Counted from the stretch's first letter, positions 29,012-42,984 are shown. The stretch: DNA of 64,000 bases from Luteibacter rhizovicinus DSM 16549 (GCF_001887595.1 NZ_CP017480.1:1240001-1304000), one strand, 5' to 3'. Notes: generated by a model from the letters alone, not told the origin. Program-made: numbers and translations.

Positions 29012-29284
29012 TCAGGCGGCCGCGCGGTGCTGCTCGATGTGCTCGGAGAGTGACCGAAGGTTGGTGAAGATCGTGCGGTTGTCCGGGTTGTCGGACTTCA
29101 GCTGGAAGCCATAGCGCTTGGACACGGCCAGCGCGATTTCGAGCGCGTCGATCGAGTCCAGTCCCAGGTCGCTGCCGAACAGGGGCGCCTCGGGATCGAT
29201 GTCAGCCGGCTTCACCGCCTCGAGATTGAGACTCGTGACGATCAGCTCGGCCAGTTCTTTCTGTGCTTCGGTTTGCGTTGCCAT
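29012..29284 (-). CDS. acyl carrier protein of the aryl-polyene locus
   Basis: A 90-residue ACP. Ser44 in LGLDSIDALEIAL is the phosphopantetheine site. The acidic helix II and length are typical, with an Ala/His-rich tail. It is the first gene of the minus arm and diverges from the chorismatase gene. It would carry the aryl starter and growing polyene. Characterised loci often have two ACPs; only one is seen here. An upstream in-frame extension of 22 codons lacks ACP features. Confidence 0.88.
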   Translation of the reverse strand: MATQTEAQKELAELIVTSLNLEAVKPADIDPEAPLFGSDLGLDSIDALEIALAVSKRYGFQLKSDNPDNRTIFTNLRSLSEHIEQHRAAA

Positions 29285-29441
29285 GTAGTCGTTCCAGGTC
29301 CTGGATTTACCTGCCTCCCCCCGGATGGCAGCAGCCGCGGAGCTTATCACAGGGCCCTCTCACCACCCTTGCGCGCCATGGCTCTGCGTTCAGCGTCGTG
29401 AAGTCGTCGTCACCCACACGCGGCGCAGACAAGCGAACGAT

Positions 29442-30461
29442 ATGATGGCGGCGACCTTGGCTTTCGGAATGGCGATGCCCCCAGGCAGTGAAATGCGCGA
29501 GCGCTCGCCGCTCATCGGTCCCCCCGCGCCCACCGTGACCTACCGGGTCAACGCAGGCGCGCCATCCACCGGTACCCTGGCCGCCTTCGGCTTCGGCCGC
29601 GACGCCGACCATCACGACGATCCGCGCTGGCTGCGTGTCGCCCTGGAGCCGTTGGGCCCCGGCGTCGACGAAGTCTGGGAAGTCGACGCCGAGGTCGCGT
29701 TTGGACGGGACGGCGACCTGCGCTGGTCGCGGGGCGGCGGCTGGCTGTTCGCCGCGGTGGAGTGTCGGGAAGCCGATCACGGCGGCACGGAGGCCGCAGC
29801 GGATTACGCCTACGGCCTGCTCTCGCGCTTCGTGGCGAACAGCGACGAACGGCATGTGCAGCGCATCTGGAATTACCTGGCTGCCATCAACGATGGCAGC
29901 GGCGACGACGAGCGCTACAAGCACTTCTGCACGGGACGCATCCGCGGCATGGGCGACGTCTTCGCCCAGGGGTTTCCGGCGGCGACGGCCATCGGCCACC
30001 ACGCCGATCCCGGCCTGCTGCAGGTGTACCTGCTCGCCACGGATCGACCCGGGACACGGGTGGAGAACCCGCGCCAGGTCAGCGCCTGGCGCTATCCGCG
30101 GCAGTACGGCCGCACGCCGCCGAGCTTCGCGCGCGCGACCCTGTTTCCCGCCGACGACGTCCTGGCGATTTCGGGAACGGCCGCGGTCGTCGGCCACGCG
30201 TCGGCGCATGCCGGCGATATCGCCGCGCAGCTCGGCGAGACCTTGCGCAACCTCGACACCTTGCTCGAGGCCGGTGGCCTTCCGGCGGGGTTCGATCGCC
30301 TGGCGCCGCTGAAGGTCTACGTGCGACACGCGCGGGACGAACCGGTGATTCGCGCCTTCGCCGCACGGCATCTGCCCGATGCACCGTTACTGCTGGTGCA
30401 CGGCGATATCTGCCGTGCGGAGCTTCTCGTCGAAATCGACGGCTGGCGTTACCGGGCCTGA
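29442..30461 (+). CDS. xanB2: XanB2-type chorismatase (hydroxybenzoate synthase)
   Basis: A protein of about 339 residues of the FkbO/Hyg5/XanB2 chorismatase family, with a RidA/YjgF-like fold. Recognisable parts are the N-terminal YRVNAGAPSTGTLAAFGFG, the central VQRIWNYLAAIND, FCTGRIRGM and VSAWRYPRQYGRTPPSFARA, and the C-terminal PLLLVHGDICRAELLVEIDG. In Xanthomonas, XanB2 converts chorismate to 3- and 4-hydroxybenzoate, the xanthomonadin starter and the ubiquinone precursor. It diverges from the ACP gene. The start is uncertain: an ATG at 29493 would also keep the conserved core. Confidence 0.85.
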   Translation: MMAATLAFGMAMPPGSEMRERSPLIGPPAPTVTYRVNAGAPSTGTLAAFGFGRDADHHDDPRWLRVALEPLGPGVDEVWEVDAEVAFGRDGDLRWSRGGGWLFAAVECREADHGGTEAAADYAYGLLSRFVANSDERHVQRIWNYLAAINDGSGDDERYKHFCTGRIRGMGDVFAQGFPAATAIGHHADPGLLQVYLLATDRPGTRVENPRQVSAWRYPRQYGRTPPSFARATLFPADDVLAISGTAAVVGHASAHAGDIAAQLGETLRNLDTLLEAGGLPAGFDRLAPLKVYVRHARDEPVIRAFAARHLPDAPLLLVHGDICRAELLVEIDGWRYRA

Positions 30462-31841
30462 TCAGGCCTTCTTCGTTGGCCGCTGCCAGCCGTCGATGAC
30501 GGTTTGCCGCGCACGCGAGAGGGTCAGGGCGTCCGCCGGCGCATCCTTGGTGATCACCGAGCCGGCACCGATCGTCGCGCCGTCGTGCAGGGTAACCGGC
30601 GCGACGAGCGCGCTGTTCGAACCGACGAAAACGCCATCGCCGATCGTCGTGCGACTCTTGTTCACGCCGTCGTAATTGCAGGTGATCGTGCCGGCGCCGA
30701 TGTTCACCTTGCGGCCGATCACCGTGTCGCCAAGATAGCTGAGGTGGTTGGCCTTCGAGCCTTCGGCGATCACCGCGTTCTTGGTCTCGACGAAGTTGCC
30801 GATGTGCACGCCCGCCGCGAGATCGGTCCCCGGACGCAGTCGTGCGAACGGCCCGATCGTGCAGGGACCGTGCGTCACCACGCCATCGAGATCGCAATGC
30901 GCGAGTACGATCGTGCCGGCCGCGAGCGTCACGTTGCGGATCCGCGTGAAAGGACCGATCCGCACGCCATCGCCCAGCACCACCTCGCCTTCGAGGATGA
31001 CGTTGACGTCGATGTCGATGTCACGCCCGGTGGTGACCTTGCCGCGCACGTCGAGCCTTGCGGGATCGGCAAGACGTACGCCTGCCAGCGCGAGCTCCCG
31101 CGCCATGCGTTCCCGATAGAGGGCTTCGAGACCGGCGAGCTGCCAGGGATCGTTCGCTCCCGATGCTTCCACCGGGTCGCAATCCACACAAGCCGCCGGC
31201 GTGCCTTCGGTCGAGGCCATCTCGAAGACATCGGTGAGGTAGTACTCGCCCTGGGCGTTGCTGTTACCTAGCCGCTGCGTCCACGCAAGCAGGCGTGCCG
31301 CATCGCCGGCGACGATGCCGGTGTTGACGAGGTCGATCGCACGTTGCGCGGCGCTCGCATCCTTTTCCTCGACGATGTGGCGGACGCTCCCCGTCGCGTC
31401 GAGAACGACCCGCCCGTAGCCGCGTGGATCAACGAGCCGCGTGGCGAGCATGGCCAGGCCTTCGCCCGCCTGGGCGAGCGCCGCCAGCGTTTCGCCGCGA
31501 ATCAGGGGCACGTCGCCGTAGAGGATGAGCACGCGGCCTTCCAGCTTGCCGGCCGCCTGCAAGGCCTCGAGGGCGGTGCGCACGGCGTGGCCCGTCCCGA
31601 GGCGCTCGCGCTGTTCGATCCAGCCCAGCGAGGTATCCGCGGCATAGGCCGCTCGCACCTGTTCGCCGTTGTGGCCGTAGACCACGTGGACGCCGGCAGG
31701 TGCGAGCGAACGTGCCGCGTCGATCACGTGGGAAAGCAGCGGACGCCCGGCCAATGGCATGAGCACCTTGGCGGACGCGGACTTCATCCGCTTGCCTTCG
31801 CCCGCGGCGAGGATCAGGACATGGAGCGGCGTCACGGTCAT
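30462..31841 (-). CDS. glmU: bifunctional UDP-GlcNAc pyrophosphorylase / GlcN-1-P acetyltransferase
   Basis: A 459-residue bifunctional enzyme making UDP-GlcNAc for peptidoglycan and LPS. The uridyltransferase half opens with [19 protein letters not shown] (the common form is GxGTRM). From about residue 230 a left-handed beta-helix of hexapeptide repeats forms the acetyltransferase, including [20 protein letters not shown] and [13 protein letters not shown]. It sits downstream of the atp operon, a common proteobacterial order. It ends directly against the convergent chorismatase gene. Confidence 0.96.
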   Translation of the reverse strand: MTVTPLHVLILAAGEGKRMKSASAKVLMPLAGRPLLSHVIDAARSLAPAGVHVVYGHNGEQVRAAYAADTSLGWIEQRERLGTGHAVRTALEALQAAGKLEGRVLILYGDVPLIRGETLAALAQAGEGLAMLATRLVDPRGYGRVVLDATGSVRHIVEEKDASAAQRAIDLVNTGIVAGDAARLLAWTQRLGNSNAQGEYYLTDVFEMASTEGTPAACVDCDPVEASGANDPWQLAGLEALYRERMARELALAGVRLADPARLDVRGKVTTGRDIDIDVNVILEGEVVLGDGVRIGPFTRIRNVTLAAGTIVLAHCDLDGVVTHGPCTIGPFARLRPGTDLAAGVHIGNFVETKNAVIAEGSKANHLSYLGDTVIGRKVNIGAGTITCNYDGVNKSRTTIGDGVFVGSNSALVAPVTLHDGATIGAGSVITKDAPADALTLSRARQTVIDGWQRPTKKA

Positions 31842-31907
31842 AGGCTCGTGCCTGACGTAAAGGAGAGGGCCGCACTTTCGCGCGTTTCATCGCCCCTGCC
31901 AAGTCGG

Positions 31908-32984
31908 CTACTTGTCCTCGGGCCGATGGGTCAGGTGTTCGAGGTTGGGCTTATAGGCTTCGACGAAGGCGTTGTGCAGGATGCCGATGATGGCGTCGCC
32001 GGCGGACATGTTCTTCTCGCCAATGGTGCCGGATATGGGCACGCGCGTCGCGAACTGGTCCTTCGACTGGTTCTTGAAGACCTTGGCCACGCCTTCGGCG
32101 AGCGCCTCGTAGGCCAGCTTGACCGGCCCCTTGTGATCCTGCTCCACGTCCTGCTTCCAGCTGAAGACCTGCAGGTCGTGGAAGAGCGGCTTCGCGTATC
32201 CGTTGAGCTTGCGGTCCTTCGCCTGGAGTTCCATGACGAAGTCGCCCTCGCCGCCGGCGAAGTCCAGTCCCGAATACGCCCGGACGAGATCGTTCGCCTT
32301 CACCAGCTTGATGTTGCGGATGCGCAACTCGTAGTGGAAGTCACCGAGGCGCTCGAGCGGATCGAATTCCGCCGTGGTCTCCAGGGGTGCGTCACCGAGC
32401 ACCTTCGCCGTCGCATGCATGTGGGCGACGCGGGAGCCGCCTTCGCGCTGCACGTTGGTCAGGTTGGTGGCCGTGCCGTTGACGTCGGTCATCTTGAGGT
32501 CGACCTTCGGACTCGACACGAAGTTGTGGAACGTGATGGTGCCGTTGGTGACATTGACCTCTTCCAGGCGCGTCGGCACGAGTGCCTTCAGCGGCGTGCG
32601 CCAGTCGACGCCCTTACCCGTCTGCGTATCGCCCTCGCCTTTGCCGTCGACGAAGTTCACCACCGGATCGAAGAAGTCGATCTTGCCGCGCACGTAACCC
32701 TTGACCATCGCGGTGTAGCTCAGGGAGATCTCCGCACGCGCCGTCTCGAACAGCGGCACCGGAAGCTTGCCGTCGGTCTTGGTGATGGTCATGTGATCGA
32801 TCGAGTACGCACCACGCCACAGATGAATATCGATGTCGTCGATGTGGCCCGCGTAGTTGCCCATCTTCGCGAGGCGGCCGTTGAGGTAGTTGAGCACCAC
32901 GTACGGAAGCGCGACCCGTGCGATGACCAGCACGACGACAATGGCGCCGATGATCCACAGGCTGCGGCGGTAGCGGGTGTGCAT
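31908..32984 (-). CDS. DUF748/AsmA-like inner-membrane protein
   Basis: A 358-residue protein anchored by one N-terminal helix (SLWIIGAIVVVLVIARVALPYVV). A long beta-rich periplasmic region follows, with the pattern HIDDIDIHLWRGAYSIDHMTI, PLFETARAEISLSYTAMV and RLEEVNVTNGTITFHNF. This resembles DUF748 proteins, relatives of the AsmA group linked to lipid transport between membranes. That link is inference. The ATG at 32984 is chosen because it puts the helix at the N-terminus. It lies between atpC and glmU on the same strand, after the atp terminator. Confidence 0.7.
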   Translation of the reverse strand: MHTRYRRSLWIIGAIVVVLVIARVALPYVVLNYLNGRLAKMGNYAGHIDDIDIHLWRGAYSIDHMTITKTDGKLPVPLFETARAEISLSYTAMVKGYVRGKIDFFDPVVNFVDGKGEGDTQTGKGVDWRTPLKALVPTRLEEVNVTNGTITFHNFVSSPKVDLKMTDVNGTATNLTNVQREGGSRVAHMHATAKVLGDAPLETTAEFDPLERLGDFHYELRIRNIKLVKANDLVRAYSGLDFAGGEGDFVMELQAKDRKLNGYAKPLFHDLQVFSWKQDVEQDHKGPVKLAYEALAEGVAKVFKNQSKDQFATRVPISGTIGEKNMSAGDAIIGILHNAFVEAYKPNLEHLTHRPEDK

Positions 32985-33053
32985 GGGAGCGGGTACCGGG
33001 AAGGACCGGGCCAGTGTGGCGCGTTTTCGGTCATGGGGGCATGAAGGGCGGAC

Positions 33054-33086
33054 AAAAAAAACCGGCGCTGTCGGGCGCCGGCTTTT
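33054..33086. terminator. intrinsic terminator after the atp operon
   Basis: CCGGCGC (33062-33068) and GCGCCGG (33075-33081) form a 7-bp stem with a 6-base loop. On the minus strand it is followed by an eight-base U-tract (the A-run at 33054-33061). A shorter T-run flanks it on the plus strand. It lies about 65 bases after the atpC stop. Confidence 0.8.
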
Positions 33087-33096
33087 CGTTGGAGAG

Positions 33097-33120
33097 CATC
33101 GCCGCTGAAGCGGCTCCCAC
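33097..33120. repeat. REP-like element, single copy
   Basis: CATCGCCGCTGAAGCGGCTCCCAC is the reverse complement of the copy at 17906-17929, with the central palindrome CCGCTGAAGCGG. It lies between atpC and its terminator, the typical position of REP elements at 3' ends of operons. Confidence 0.75.
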
Positions 33121-33148
33121 AAGGGGAAGCTGTCCCTTCGGGCTGCTC

Positions 33149-33574
33149 TTAGTGCTTCAGGGTCTTGCGCATGCGCTCGAGGGCCTGGAGCTGCGCCAGG
33201 GCCTCGGCCAGCTTGGCCTGGGCTTCGGCGACGTCCAGCGTCTCGCCACGGTTGGCCAGGGCGGCTTCTGCCTCGCCCTTCGCCTTCAGGGCGGCGGCCT
33301 CGTCGAGGTCGGCCGCGCGGGCGGCCGTATCGGCGAGGATCGTCACGACCTGCGGCTGCACCTCGAGGATGCCGCCGGAGACGTAGAACTGCTGGCGCTC
33401 GCCGTTGGCACCGACCACGTCCACGTGGCCGGGCTTGAGACGGGTGATCAGCGGCGCGTGGCGCGGCGCGATACCCAGCTCGCCGAGTTCACCGGTGGCG
33501 ACCACGAGCGTGGCTTCGCCGGAGTAGATCTCGGCTTCGGCGCTGACGATGTCGACGCGAATGGTGTGGGTCAT
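33149..33574 (-). CDS. atpC: ATP synthase epsilon subunit
   Basis: A 141-residue F1 epsilon subunit that couples the gamma shaft to the c-ring and can inhibit ATP hydrolysis. The N-terminal beta-sandwich ([34 protein letters not shown]) is followed by a two-helix C-terminus rich in Ala, Glu and Leu. It is the last gene of the atp run, 40 bases after atpD. Confidence 0.95.
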   Translation of the reverse strand: MTHTIRVDIVSAEAEIYSGEATLVVATGELGELGIAPRHAPLITRLKPGHVDVVGANGERQQFYVSGGILEVQPQVVTILADTAARAADLDEAAALKAKGEAEAALANRGETLDVAEAQAKLAEALAQLQALERMRKTLKH

Positions 33575-33614
33575 GGGCTTGTCTTCCTAGGTAAGGAGTG
33601 GGGAAAGAAGGCGC

Positions 33615-36012
<2,398 letters not shown>

Positions 36013-36086
36013 GGCTTACTCGTCTGTAAAGGGTGACGCCAGGTGTTCCACGCGGCGGGCGATGTCGCCCGCCGCGTGTATCGCTC

Positions 36087-37637
<1,551 letters not shown>

Positions 37638-37657
37638 GGTCTGTTCCTTATCTCGTA

Positions 37658-38191
37658 TCAGTGCGTCAGCGCGCTGGCGAGCCGCTGGAGGCGGCCGCGC
37701 GCGGAACCGTCGATGACCTGCTCGCCGGTGTCGATCACGACACCGCCAAGCAAGGACGCATCGACATGCGTATCCAGTTCGATCTCGCGCTTGAAGCGGC
37801 GCTTCAGCGAGGCGCGCAGCAGGTCCGCCTGTGCCGTATCGAGATCCAGTGCGCTCGTGACCTTGACCTTGAGCGTCTGCTCCGACTCACGCTTGTAGTC
37901 GTCGTAGAGCGCCGCGATTTCCGGCAGAAGGACCAGGCGACCGTTGTCGGCCAGCTCCGCGAGGAAGCTCGCGAACGGCGTATCGGTGGCCATGCCCTGC
38001 GGCAGATGCAGTGCGACCAGCTGGGCCGGCAGCACACGCGGATCGTTGGTCAGGCCGGCAACACGCGAATCCGCCGCGACCACGGCCGCGAAGTTCAGCG
38101 CACGGGACCAGTCGGCGAGCGAACCCGACGCATGCGCCACTTCGAAAGCGGCGCGTGCGTAGGGACGAGCGAGGGTGAGCGCCTGGGCCAT
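37658..38191 (-). CDS. atpH: ATP synthase delta subunit
   Basis: A 177-residue delta (OSCP) subunit, joining the top of F1 to the b-stalk. The six-helix N-terminal domain opens with [19 protein letters not shown]. The C-terminal [23 protein letters not shown] and the glycine-rich [21 protein letters not shown] are the family signature. It follows atpF by 2 bases. Confidence 0.95.
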   Translation of the reverse strand: MAQALTLARPYARAAFEVAHASGSLADWSRALNFAAVVAADSRVAGLTNDPRVLPAQLVALHLPQGMATDTPFASFLAELADNGRLVLLPEIAALYDDYKRESEQTLKVKVTSALDLDTAQADLLRASLKRRFKREIELDTHVDASLLGGVVIDTGEQVIDGSARGRLQRLASALTH

Positions 38192-38193
38192 GA

Positions 38194-38664
38194 TCAGATC
38201 TCGGCGGCGAGTTGGTCGAGCAGCGCCTTGTGGGCCGCCGGATCGATTTCACGCTGCACGATCTTCTCCGCGCCACGCACGGCGAGGGCACCGACCTGTT
38301 CGCGAAGCTGTTCACGGGCACGCTGGGCCATCGAGGCGATCTCGTCCTGGGCCTGGGCCTTCAGACGGTTGATCTCACCGGTGGCTTCGGCGCGGGCTTT
38401 CTCGAGGAGCTGGTTGGCCTGCTGCTGGGCCTTGTCGATGATCTCGGTCGCCTGGAGGCGAGCCTGCTTGATCTCGACAGCGACCTTGGCGTCGGCATCC
38501 TTCAGCTCGGCACGAGCACGCTCGGCCGCGGCGAGCCCTTCGGCCACCTTCTTCTGGCGTTCTTCAATGGCACCGTTGAGCTGGGGCCAGATGAACTTGG
38601 TGGTGAACCAGACCAGGATCGCAAAAGAGATCATCTGGCCCAGGAAGGTCATGTTAATTTCCAT
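38194..38664 (-). CDS. atpF: ATP synthase b subunit
   Basis: A 156-residue peripheral stalk subunit. One N-terminal membrane helix ([23 protein letters not shown]) is followed by a long, highly charged helix rich in Ala, Glu and Lys that forms the dimeric coiled coil. Length and pattern match E. coli b. It is a homodimer type, as only one b gene is present. Confidence 0.96.
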   Translation of the reverse strand: MEINMTFLGQMISFAILVWFTTKFIWPQLNGAIEERQKKVAEGLAAAERARAELKDADAKVAVEIKQARLQATEIIDKAQQQANQLLEKARAEATGEINRLKAQAQDEIASMAQRAREQLREQVGALAVRGAEKIVQREIDPAAHKALLDQLAAEI

Positions 38665-38745
38665 GATCTCTCCAAAGACTCCGAACGCTGGGGTACTGAC
38701 GGTCGCCGTGGCGGGTTACGCCACGACGACAAGACGAACACTCGC

Positions 38746-39960
<1,215 letters not shown>

Positions 39961-40326
39961 TTAACCCTTGAATCTGAATGCAAATACATTGACCGCGAAG
40001 GCTGCTACCAGGCCCGCGAGTGCGGGCAAGGGTGGCAGCTTCCACTGAACCAGAATGAGAGCCAGTCCGCCGATGAGGACGATCCAGCGAAGGATCATGC
40101 CCACGAGAAAGCGAACGAACGTTGCTCCCGCACCTCCCAGCGCACTGAACGCCCGCGCAGCGAGCAGCGCGGTGGCGATAGCGACGATCAGGGCACCCGC
40201 GAAGGCAGCCAGACCGGCCGGACGCCCCTGCAGGAGAAATGCCAGTCCGGCGAAAACGGCCACCACCAGCTGCGCGATAACGACGCGCATGGCGAGATGA
40301 CGACCGGCTGCAAGACTGTTGAGCAA
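39961..40326 (-). CDS. atpI: ATP synthase subunit I
   Basis: A 121-residue protein with four hydrophobic segments, such as VVIAQLVVAVFAGLAFLLQG and LRWIVLIGGLALILVQW, in the position normal for atpI, first in the operon. In other bacteria it helps assemble the c-ring. The start at 40326 leaves a leader of about 60 bases from the predicted promoter. Confidence 0.88.
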   Translation of the reverse strand: MLNSLAAGRHLAMRVVIAQLVVAVFAGLAFLLQGRPAGLAAFAGALIVAIATALLAARAFSALGGAGATFVRFLVGMILRWIVLIGGLALILVQWKLPPLPALAGLVAAFAVNVFAFRFKG

Positions 40327-40396
40327 CGCGAGGCTCCCGTGGTTTCGCTCGAAGGCGGCACCAGATGGTTCAACGGGCCACGGTTTAATCTGGAAA

Positions 40397-40426
40397 AGTA
40401 TACCAGTGCCGTAAACAACGGGACAA
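40397..40426 (-). promoter_or_regulatory. sigma70 promoter of the atp operon
   Basis: On the minus strand TTGTCC (40426-40421) is followed after 18 bases by TATACT (40402-40397), with transcription expected about 60 bases upstream of atpI. The -10 matches the consensus at five of six positions. Confidence 0.6.
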
Positions 40427-40495
40427 GCGAAGAAAGGCCATAACCACCCGCCGGCGCGACATCCGTCGCGTCGTTGGCGAGGGAGCCGCGGTAGG

Positions 40496-40822
40496 TCAGG
40501 CCCGGGCGGGCTGACCTGCCAGTGCGCCGAGAGACGTTGCCGTCTCTACGGCCACATCGAACATGTCGCCGGCGGCGGAGGCTGCGCGTTGCACGCCTTC
40601 ACGCTGCAGATCCCCGCCACGCGCCATCAGCACGCGCACCGAGGCCTCATCCGTAGCCGACATGGCGTCCGCCATCAGGCCGCTCGCAGCGCGAGCATGG
40701 CCCTCGAGTGCCTGGAGGTGCAGATCGGCGACACGCTCCATGCCGCGCCAGGCCAGCGCCTGCGCGGCGGTAGCCTGTTCGACGAAACGGGCGAAATCGG
40801 CATAACCGCTTGCGTGTGACAT
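40496..40822 (-). CDS. phasin-family protein
   Basis: A 108-residue all-helical protein rich in Ala. The pattern FARFVEQATAAQALAWRGMERVADLHLQALEGHA, then AMSATDEASVRVLMARGGDLQREGV, is typical of Phasin_2 proteins that coat polyhydroxyalkanoate granules. Some small phasin-like proteins have no PHA link, and no pha genes are in this window. The ATG at 40822 (MSHASGYADF) is chosen over an upstream basic extension. Confidence 0.65.
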   Translation of the reverse strand: MSHASGYADFARFVEQATAAQALAWRGMERVADLHLQALEGHARAASGLMADAMSATDEASVRVLMARGGDLQREGVQRAASAAGDMFDVAVETATSLGALAGQPARA

Positions 40823-40909
40823 CGATACGACCGTTGGGGAACGGGGAGGTGCGGGAGTGTAGACCCGTCTGCTGCAACGCGGCAACCGCGAATTCCTGCG
40901 TAGGCAGCT

Positions 40910-41272
40910 TTAGACCATGTCGGCGGAGAACTCGGCACCCGAGGTGCAGGTTTCATGGACGACGACCCGGGCCAGGCCAGGCACGTCGACACGAAGGCGC
41001 TCGAAGATCCAGCGCGCCAGGTTTTCGCTGGTGGGATTGTCCAGGCCGTCGATGTCGTTGAGGTAATGGTGATCGAGGCGATCGTAGAGCGGCTGGAAGC
41101 GCGCCTTGAGGTCGCCAAAGTCCATGACCCAGCCGAACACGGGATCGATGGGACCCTCTACGTGCAACTCCACGCGGAACGAATGCCCGTGCAGACGCGA
41201 GCATTTATGCCCTTCGGGCACATTCGGCAGCCGATGGGCCGCCTCGATATGGAACGTCTTGAAGATGCGCAT
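40910..41272 (-). CDS. queD: 6-carboxy-5,6,7,8-tetrahydropterin synthase QueD
   Basis: A 120-residue tunnelling-fold enzyme of queuosine (7-deazaguanine) synthesis. Zinc ligands His13, His28 and His30 (AAHRL and LHGHSF) and catalytic Cys24 in [10 protein letters not shown] are present. [10 protein letters not shown] and the C-terminal [13 protein letters not shown] carry the remaining catalytic His and Glu. No other queuosine gene is nearby. Confidence 0.93.
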   Translation of the reverse strand: MRIFKTFHIEAAHRLPNVPEGHKCSRLHGHSFRVELHVEGPIDPVFGWVMDFGDLKARFQPLYDRLDHHYLNDIDGLDNPTSENLARWIFERLRVDVPGLARVVVHETCTSGAEFSADMV

Positions 41273-41428
41273 CGGTTCGGGTCGCGAGAAGTGACCGTCT
41301 ATTCTAACGTACAGTCACGTCGACGATTTCCGCCCATAGGCCTTCACGACCGGGTTCGCACTTTTACGGATGACGCGGACGATCCGGGCCGCTTTCATGG
41401 GATAAGCATTACGCTCAAAACGACACGC

Positions 41429-41447
41429 GCGGAGCCGGGGGCTCCGC
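41429..41447 (+). promoter_or_regulatory. leader hairpin upstream of the LuxR-type gene
   Basis: GCGGAGCC (41429-41436), loop GGG, GGCTCCGC (41440-41447) form a perfect 8-bp stem. It ends 13 bases before the ribosome-binding site (GGGAGG) of the downstream gene. There is no U-tract, so a translational or mRNA-stability role is likelier than termination. Confidence 0.45.
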
Positions 41448-41471
41448 AAGCCACATTTACCGGGAGGCTTC

Positions 41472-42089
41472 ATGGGCCTTGGACGTGGTTTGCCCGACAG
41501 TGCGCCCCTGTGCGGACTGGCCGAGGAAGTACTTGCTGCCCTGCCCTGGCCCTGCGCCGTGTGGCAGCGCGACAGTGGGCGCGTGGTGATGATCAACGGC
41601 GCCTTCCTGAGCGAGTTCGGCATCGGTCGAGGCCGTGCCGGCCCGACATGGATCGACAACCACCTCGAGCCCGTCGGCGACACGGGAGACGTCATCTTCC
41701 GTGACAGGCAGGCCCCGGCGCGGCGCTTCCGGATGACGCGACAGGCCATCGACGCGAAGTCCGGTGCCTTTGAAGCCGTCTTCCTGATGCCGCTGGCCGA
41801 CGACGAGCCGACCGCCGATGAGCCGGCGGCAAGCCCGCTGGCCTCGCTGCGTCCCGATGTCGGACTGACGCGACGCGAGTCCCAGGTGCTCGACGGAATC
41901 ATGAACGGCAAGCTCAACAAGGTCATCGCAGGCGAGCTCAACATCAGCCCGAAGACCGTCGAACTGCACCGGGCCAATTTGATGGCCAAACTACGGGTGC
42001 ATAACGTGATCGAGCTGGCGCGGGCCGTGCTGGATAACCCACCACGCGTCGACGATGTGGCCGAAACGGAGTCCCTGCGGGCGATCTGA
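41472..42089 (+). CDS. LuxR-type transcriptional regulator with N-terminal sensor region
   Basis: A 205-residue regulator. The C-terminal LuxR/GerE helix-turn-helix (LTRRESQVLDGIMNGKLNKVIAGELNISPKTVELH) is complete. The N-terminal 120 residues, with PWPCAVWQRDSGRVVMINGAFLSEFG, resemble a small PAS-like sensor and not a receiver or autoinducer domain. GGGAGG precedes the ATG. It stands alone, followed by a strong terminator, and its targets are unknown. Confidence 0.82.
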   Translation: MGLGRGLPDSAPLCGLAEEVLAALPWPCAVWQRDSGRVVMINGAFLSEFGIGRGRAGPTWIDNHLEPVGDTGDVIFRDRQAPARRFRMTRQAIDAKSGAFEAVFLMPLADDEPTADEPAASPLASLRPDVGLTRRESQVLDGIMNGKLNKVIAGELNISPKTVELHRANLMAKLRVHNVIELARAVLDNPPRVDDVAETESLRAI

Positions 42090-42108
42090 CGCCCGGAAAG
42101 CGAGCAAG

Positions 42109-42147
42109 AAAAAAGCCGCACCCTGGGGGGCGCGGCTTCTTCTTTTT
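42109..42147 (+). terminator. intrinsic terminator of the LuxR-type gene
   Basis: AGCCGC (42114-42119) pairs with GCGGCT (42132-42137), extended by an inner CCC/GGG, and is followed by TCTTCTTTTT. The A-run on the other side would also end minus-strand transcripts of the tRNA. Confidence 0.8.
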
Positions 42148-42148
42148 C

Positions 42149-42225
42149 TGGTGGCTAGAGGCGGGCTCGAACCGCCGACCTCAGCATTATGAGTGCCGCG
42201 CTCTGACCAGCTGAGCTACCTAGCC
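42149..42225 (-). tRNA. tRNA-Met (CAT), elongator
   Basis: A 77-base cloverleaf on the minus strand. The acceptor stem GGCTAGG pairs with the 3' arm CTAGCC followed by encoded CCA. The D-arm is GCTCAGCTGGTCAGAGC, the anticodon loop CTCATAA reads CAT, and the T-arm is GGCGGTTCGAGCCCGCC. The acceptor and D-arm match elongator tRNA-Met rather than initiator (no C1:A72 mismatch). A lysidine-type tRNA-Ile is a less likely reading. Confidence 0.93.
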
Positions 42226-42367
42226 GTGGAACCTGGTCGTTCGTGAGACGGGCTCACGAAGGCCGGGCAGTTTAATCGGGGCGAGCCCTCCGTTCAAGTA
42301 GCGCCTTGTACACGCTTCTCGCGGTGTGGTTGAATCGGGCGTATCGCGGCACGTTCGCGGAGGGCGG

Positions 42368-42910
42368 ATGATCGACGCTGATGGCTATCGACCGAATGTG
42401 GGGATCGTTCTCCTCAATGGGGACGGCCGCCTGTTCTGGGCGCGTCGGGTGAACCGTGACGGCTGGCAGTTTCCGCAGGGAGGCATGCGCAGCGACGAGA
42501 CCCCCCTGGAGGCGATGTACCGCGAGCTGGAGGAAGAAACCGGCCTGCACGCCCACCACGTCGAAGTGCTGGCCGAGACCCGGGGCTGGCTGCGCTACCG
42601 CCTGCCCAGCCGTTTTGTCCGCCACCACCAGCGCCCTACCTGCATCGGCCAGAAGCAGGTCTGGTTCCTGCTCCGGCTGACCGGCAGCGAGGACGCCCTG
42701 AAGCTCGATGCCTGCGAAAAGCCCGAGTTCGACTCCTGGCGCTGGGTGGATTTCTGGTACCCGGCCAATCATGTGGTGAACTTCAAGCGTCAGGTCTATG
42801 AGCGGGCCCTGCGCCAGTTCGCCCCGACGGTCGAGGTCACCTGCTCGGTCACGGTGGGCACCTGCCCCCAGCAAGCCGAGGCCTTGCGCCTGGCCCAGGG
42901 CGGCGAGTAG
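42368..42910 (+). CDS. rppH: RNA pyrophosphohydrolase RppH
   Basis: A 180-residue Nudix enzyme that removes pyrophosphate from 5' triphosphate mRNA ends and starts decay. The N-terminus [15 protein letters not shown] and [28 protein letters not shown] (Nudix box) match RppH closely, as does [33 protein letters not shown] directly precedes the ATG at 42368. Confidence 0.96.
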   Translation: MIDADGYRPNVGIVLLNGDGRLFWARRVNRDGWQFPQGGMRSDETPLEAMYRELEEETGLHAHHVEVLAETRGWLRYRLPSRFVRHHQRPTCIGQKQVWFLLRLTGSEDALKLDACEKPEFDSWRWVDFWYPANHVVNFKRQVYERALRQFAPTVEVTCSVTVGTCPQQAEALRLAQGGE

Positions 42911-42947
42911 TCAGACCTGCCCTCGGGCCGCCTTCACATCTGTGTAG

Positions 42948-42976
42948 TTGACAATCGTTCGCATTCGTATTCGAAT
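42948..42976 (+). promoter_or_regulatory. promoter with overlapping palindrome upstream of bfd
   Basis: TTGACA (42948-42953), a 17-base spacer and TCGAAT (42971-42976) form a good sigma70 promoter only 8 bases from the bfd ATG. The palindrome GCATTCG-tatt-CGAATGC (42961-42978) covers the -10, which suits a repressor such as Fur. It does not match the classical Fur box well. Confidence 0.5.
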
Positions 42977-42984
42977 GCGCACCC

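Noticed and set aside
31344..33044. Open frame of 566 codons opposite glmU and the DUF748-type gene
   Set aside because: It crosses two well-supported genes and their gap, with shadow composition and no recognisable domain.
42149..42225. Initiator tRNA-Met or lysidine-type tRNA-Ile
   Set aside because: The acceptor stem is fully paired and begins GGCTA like elongator tRNA-Met; the initiator lacks the first base pair, and the tRNA-Ile acceptor differs.
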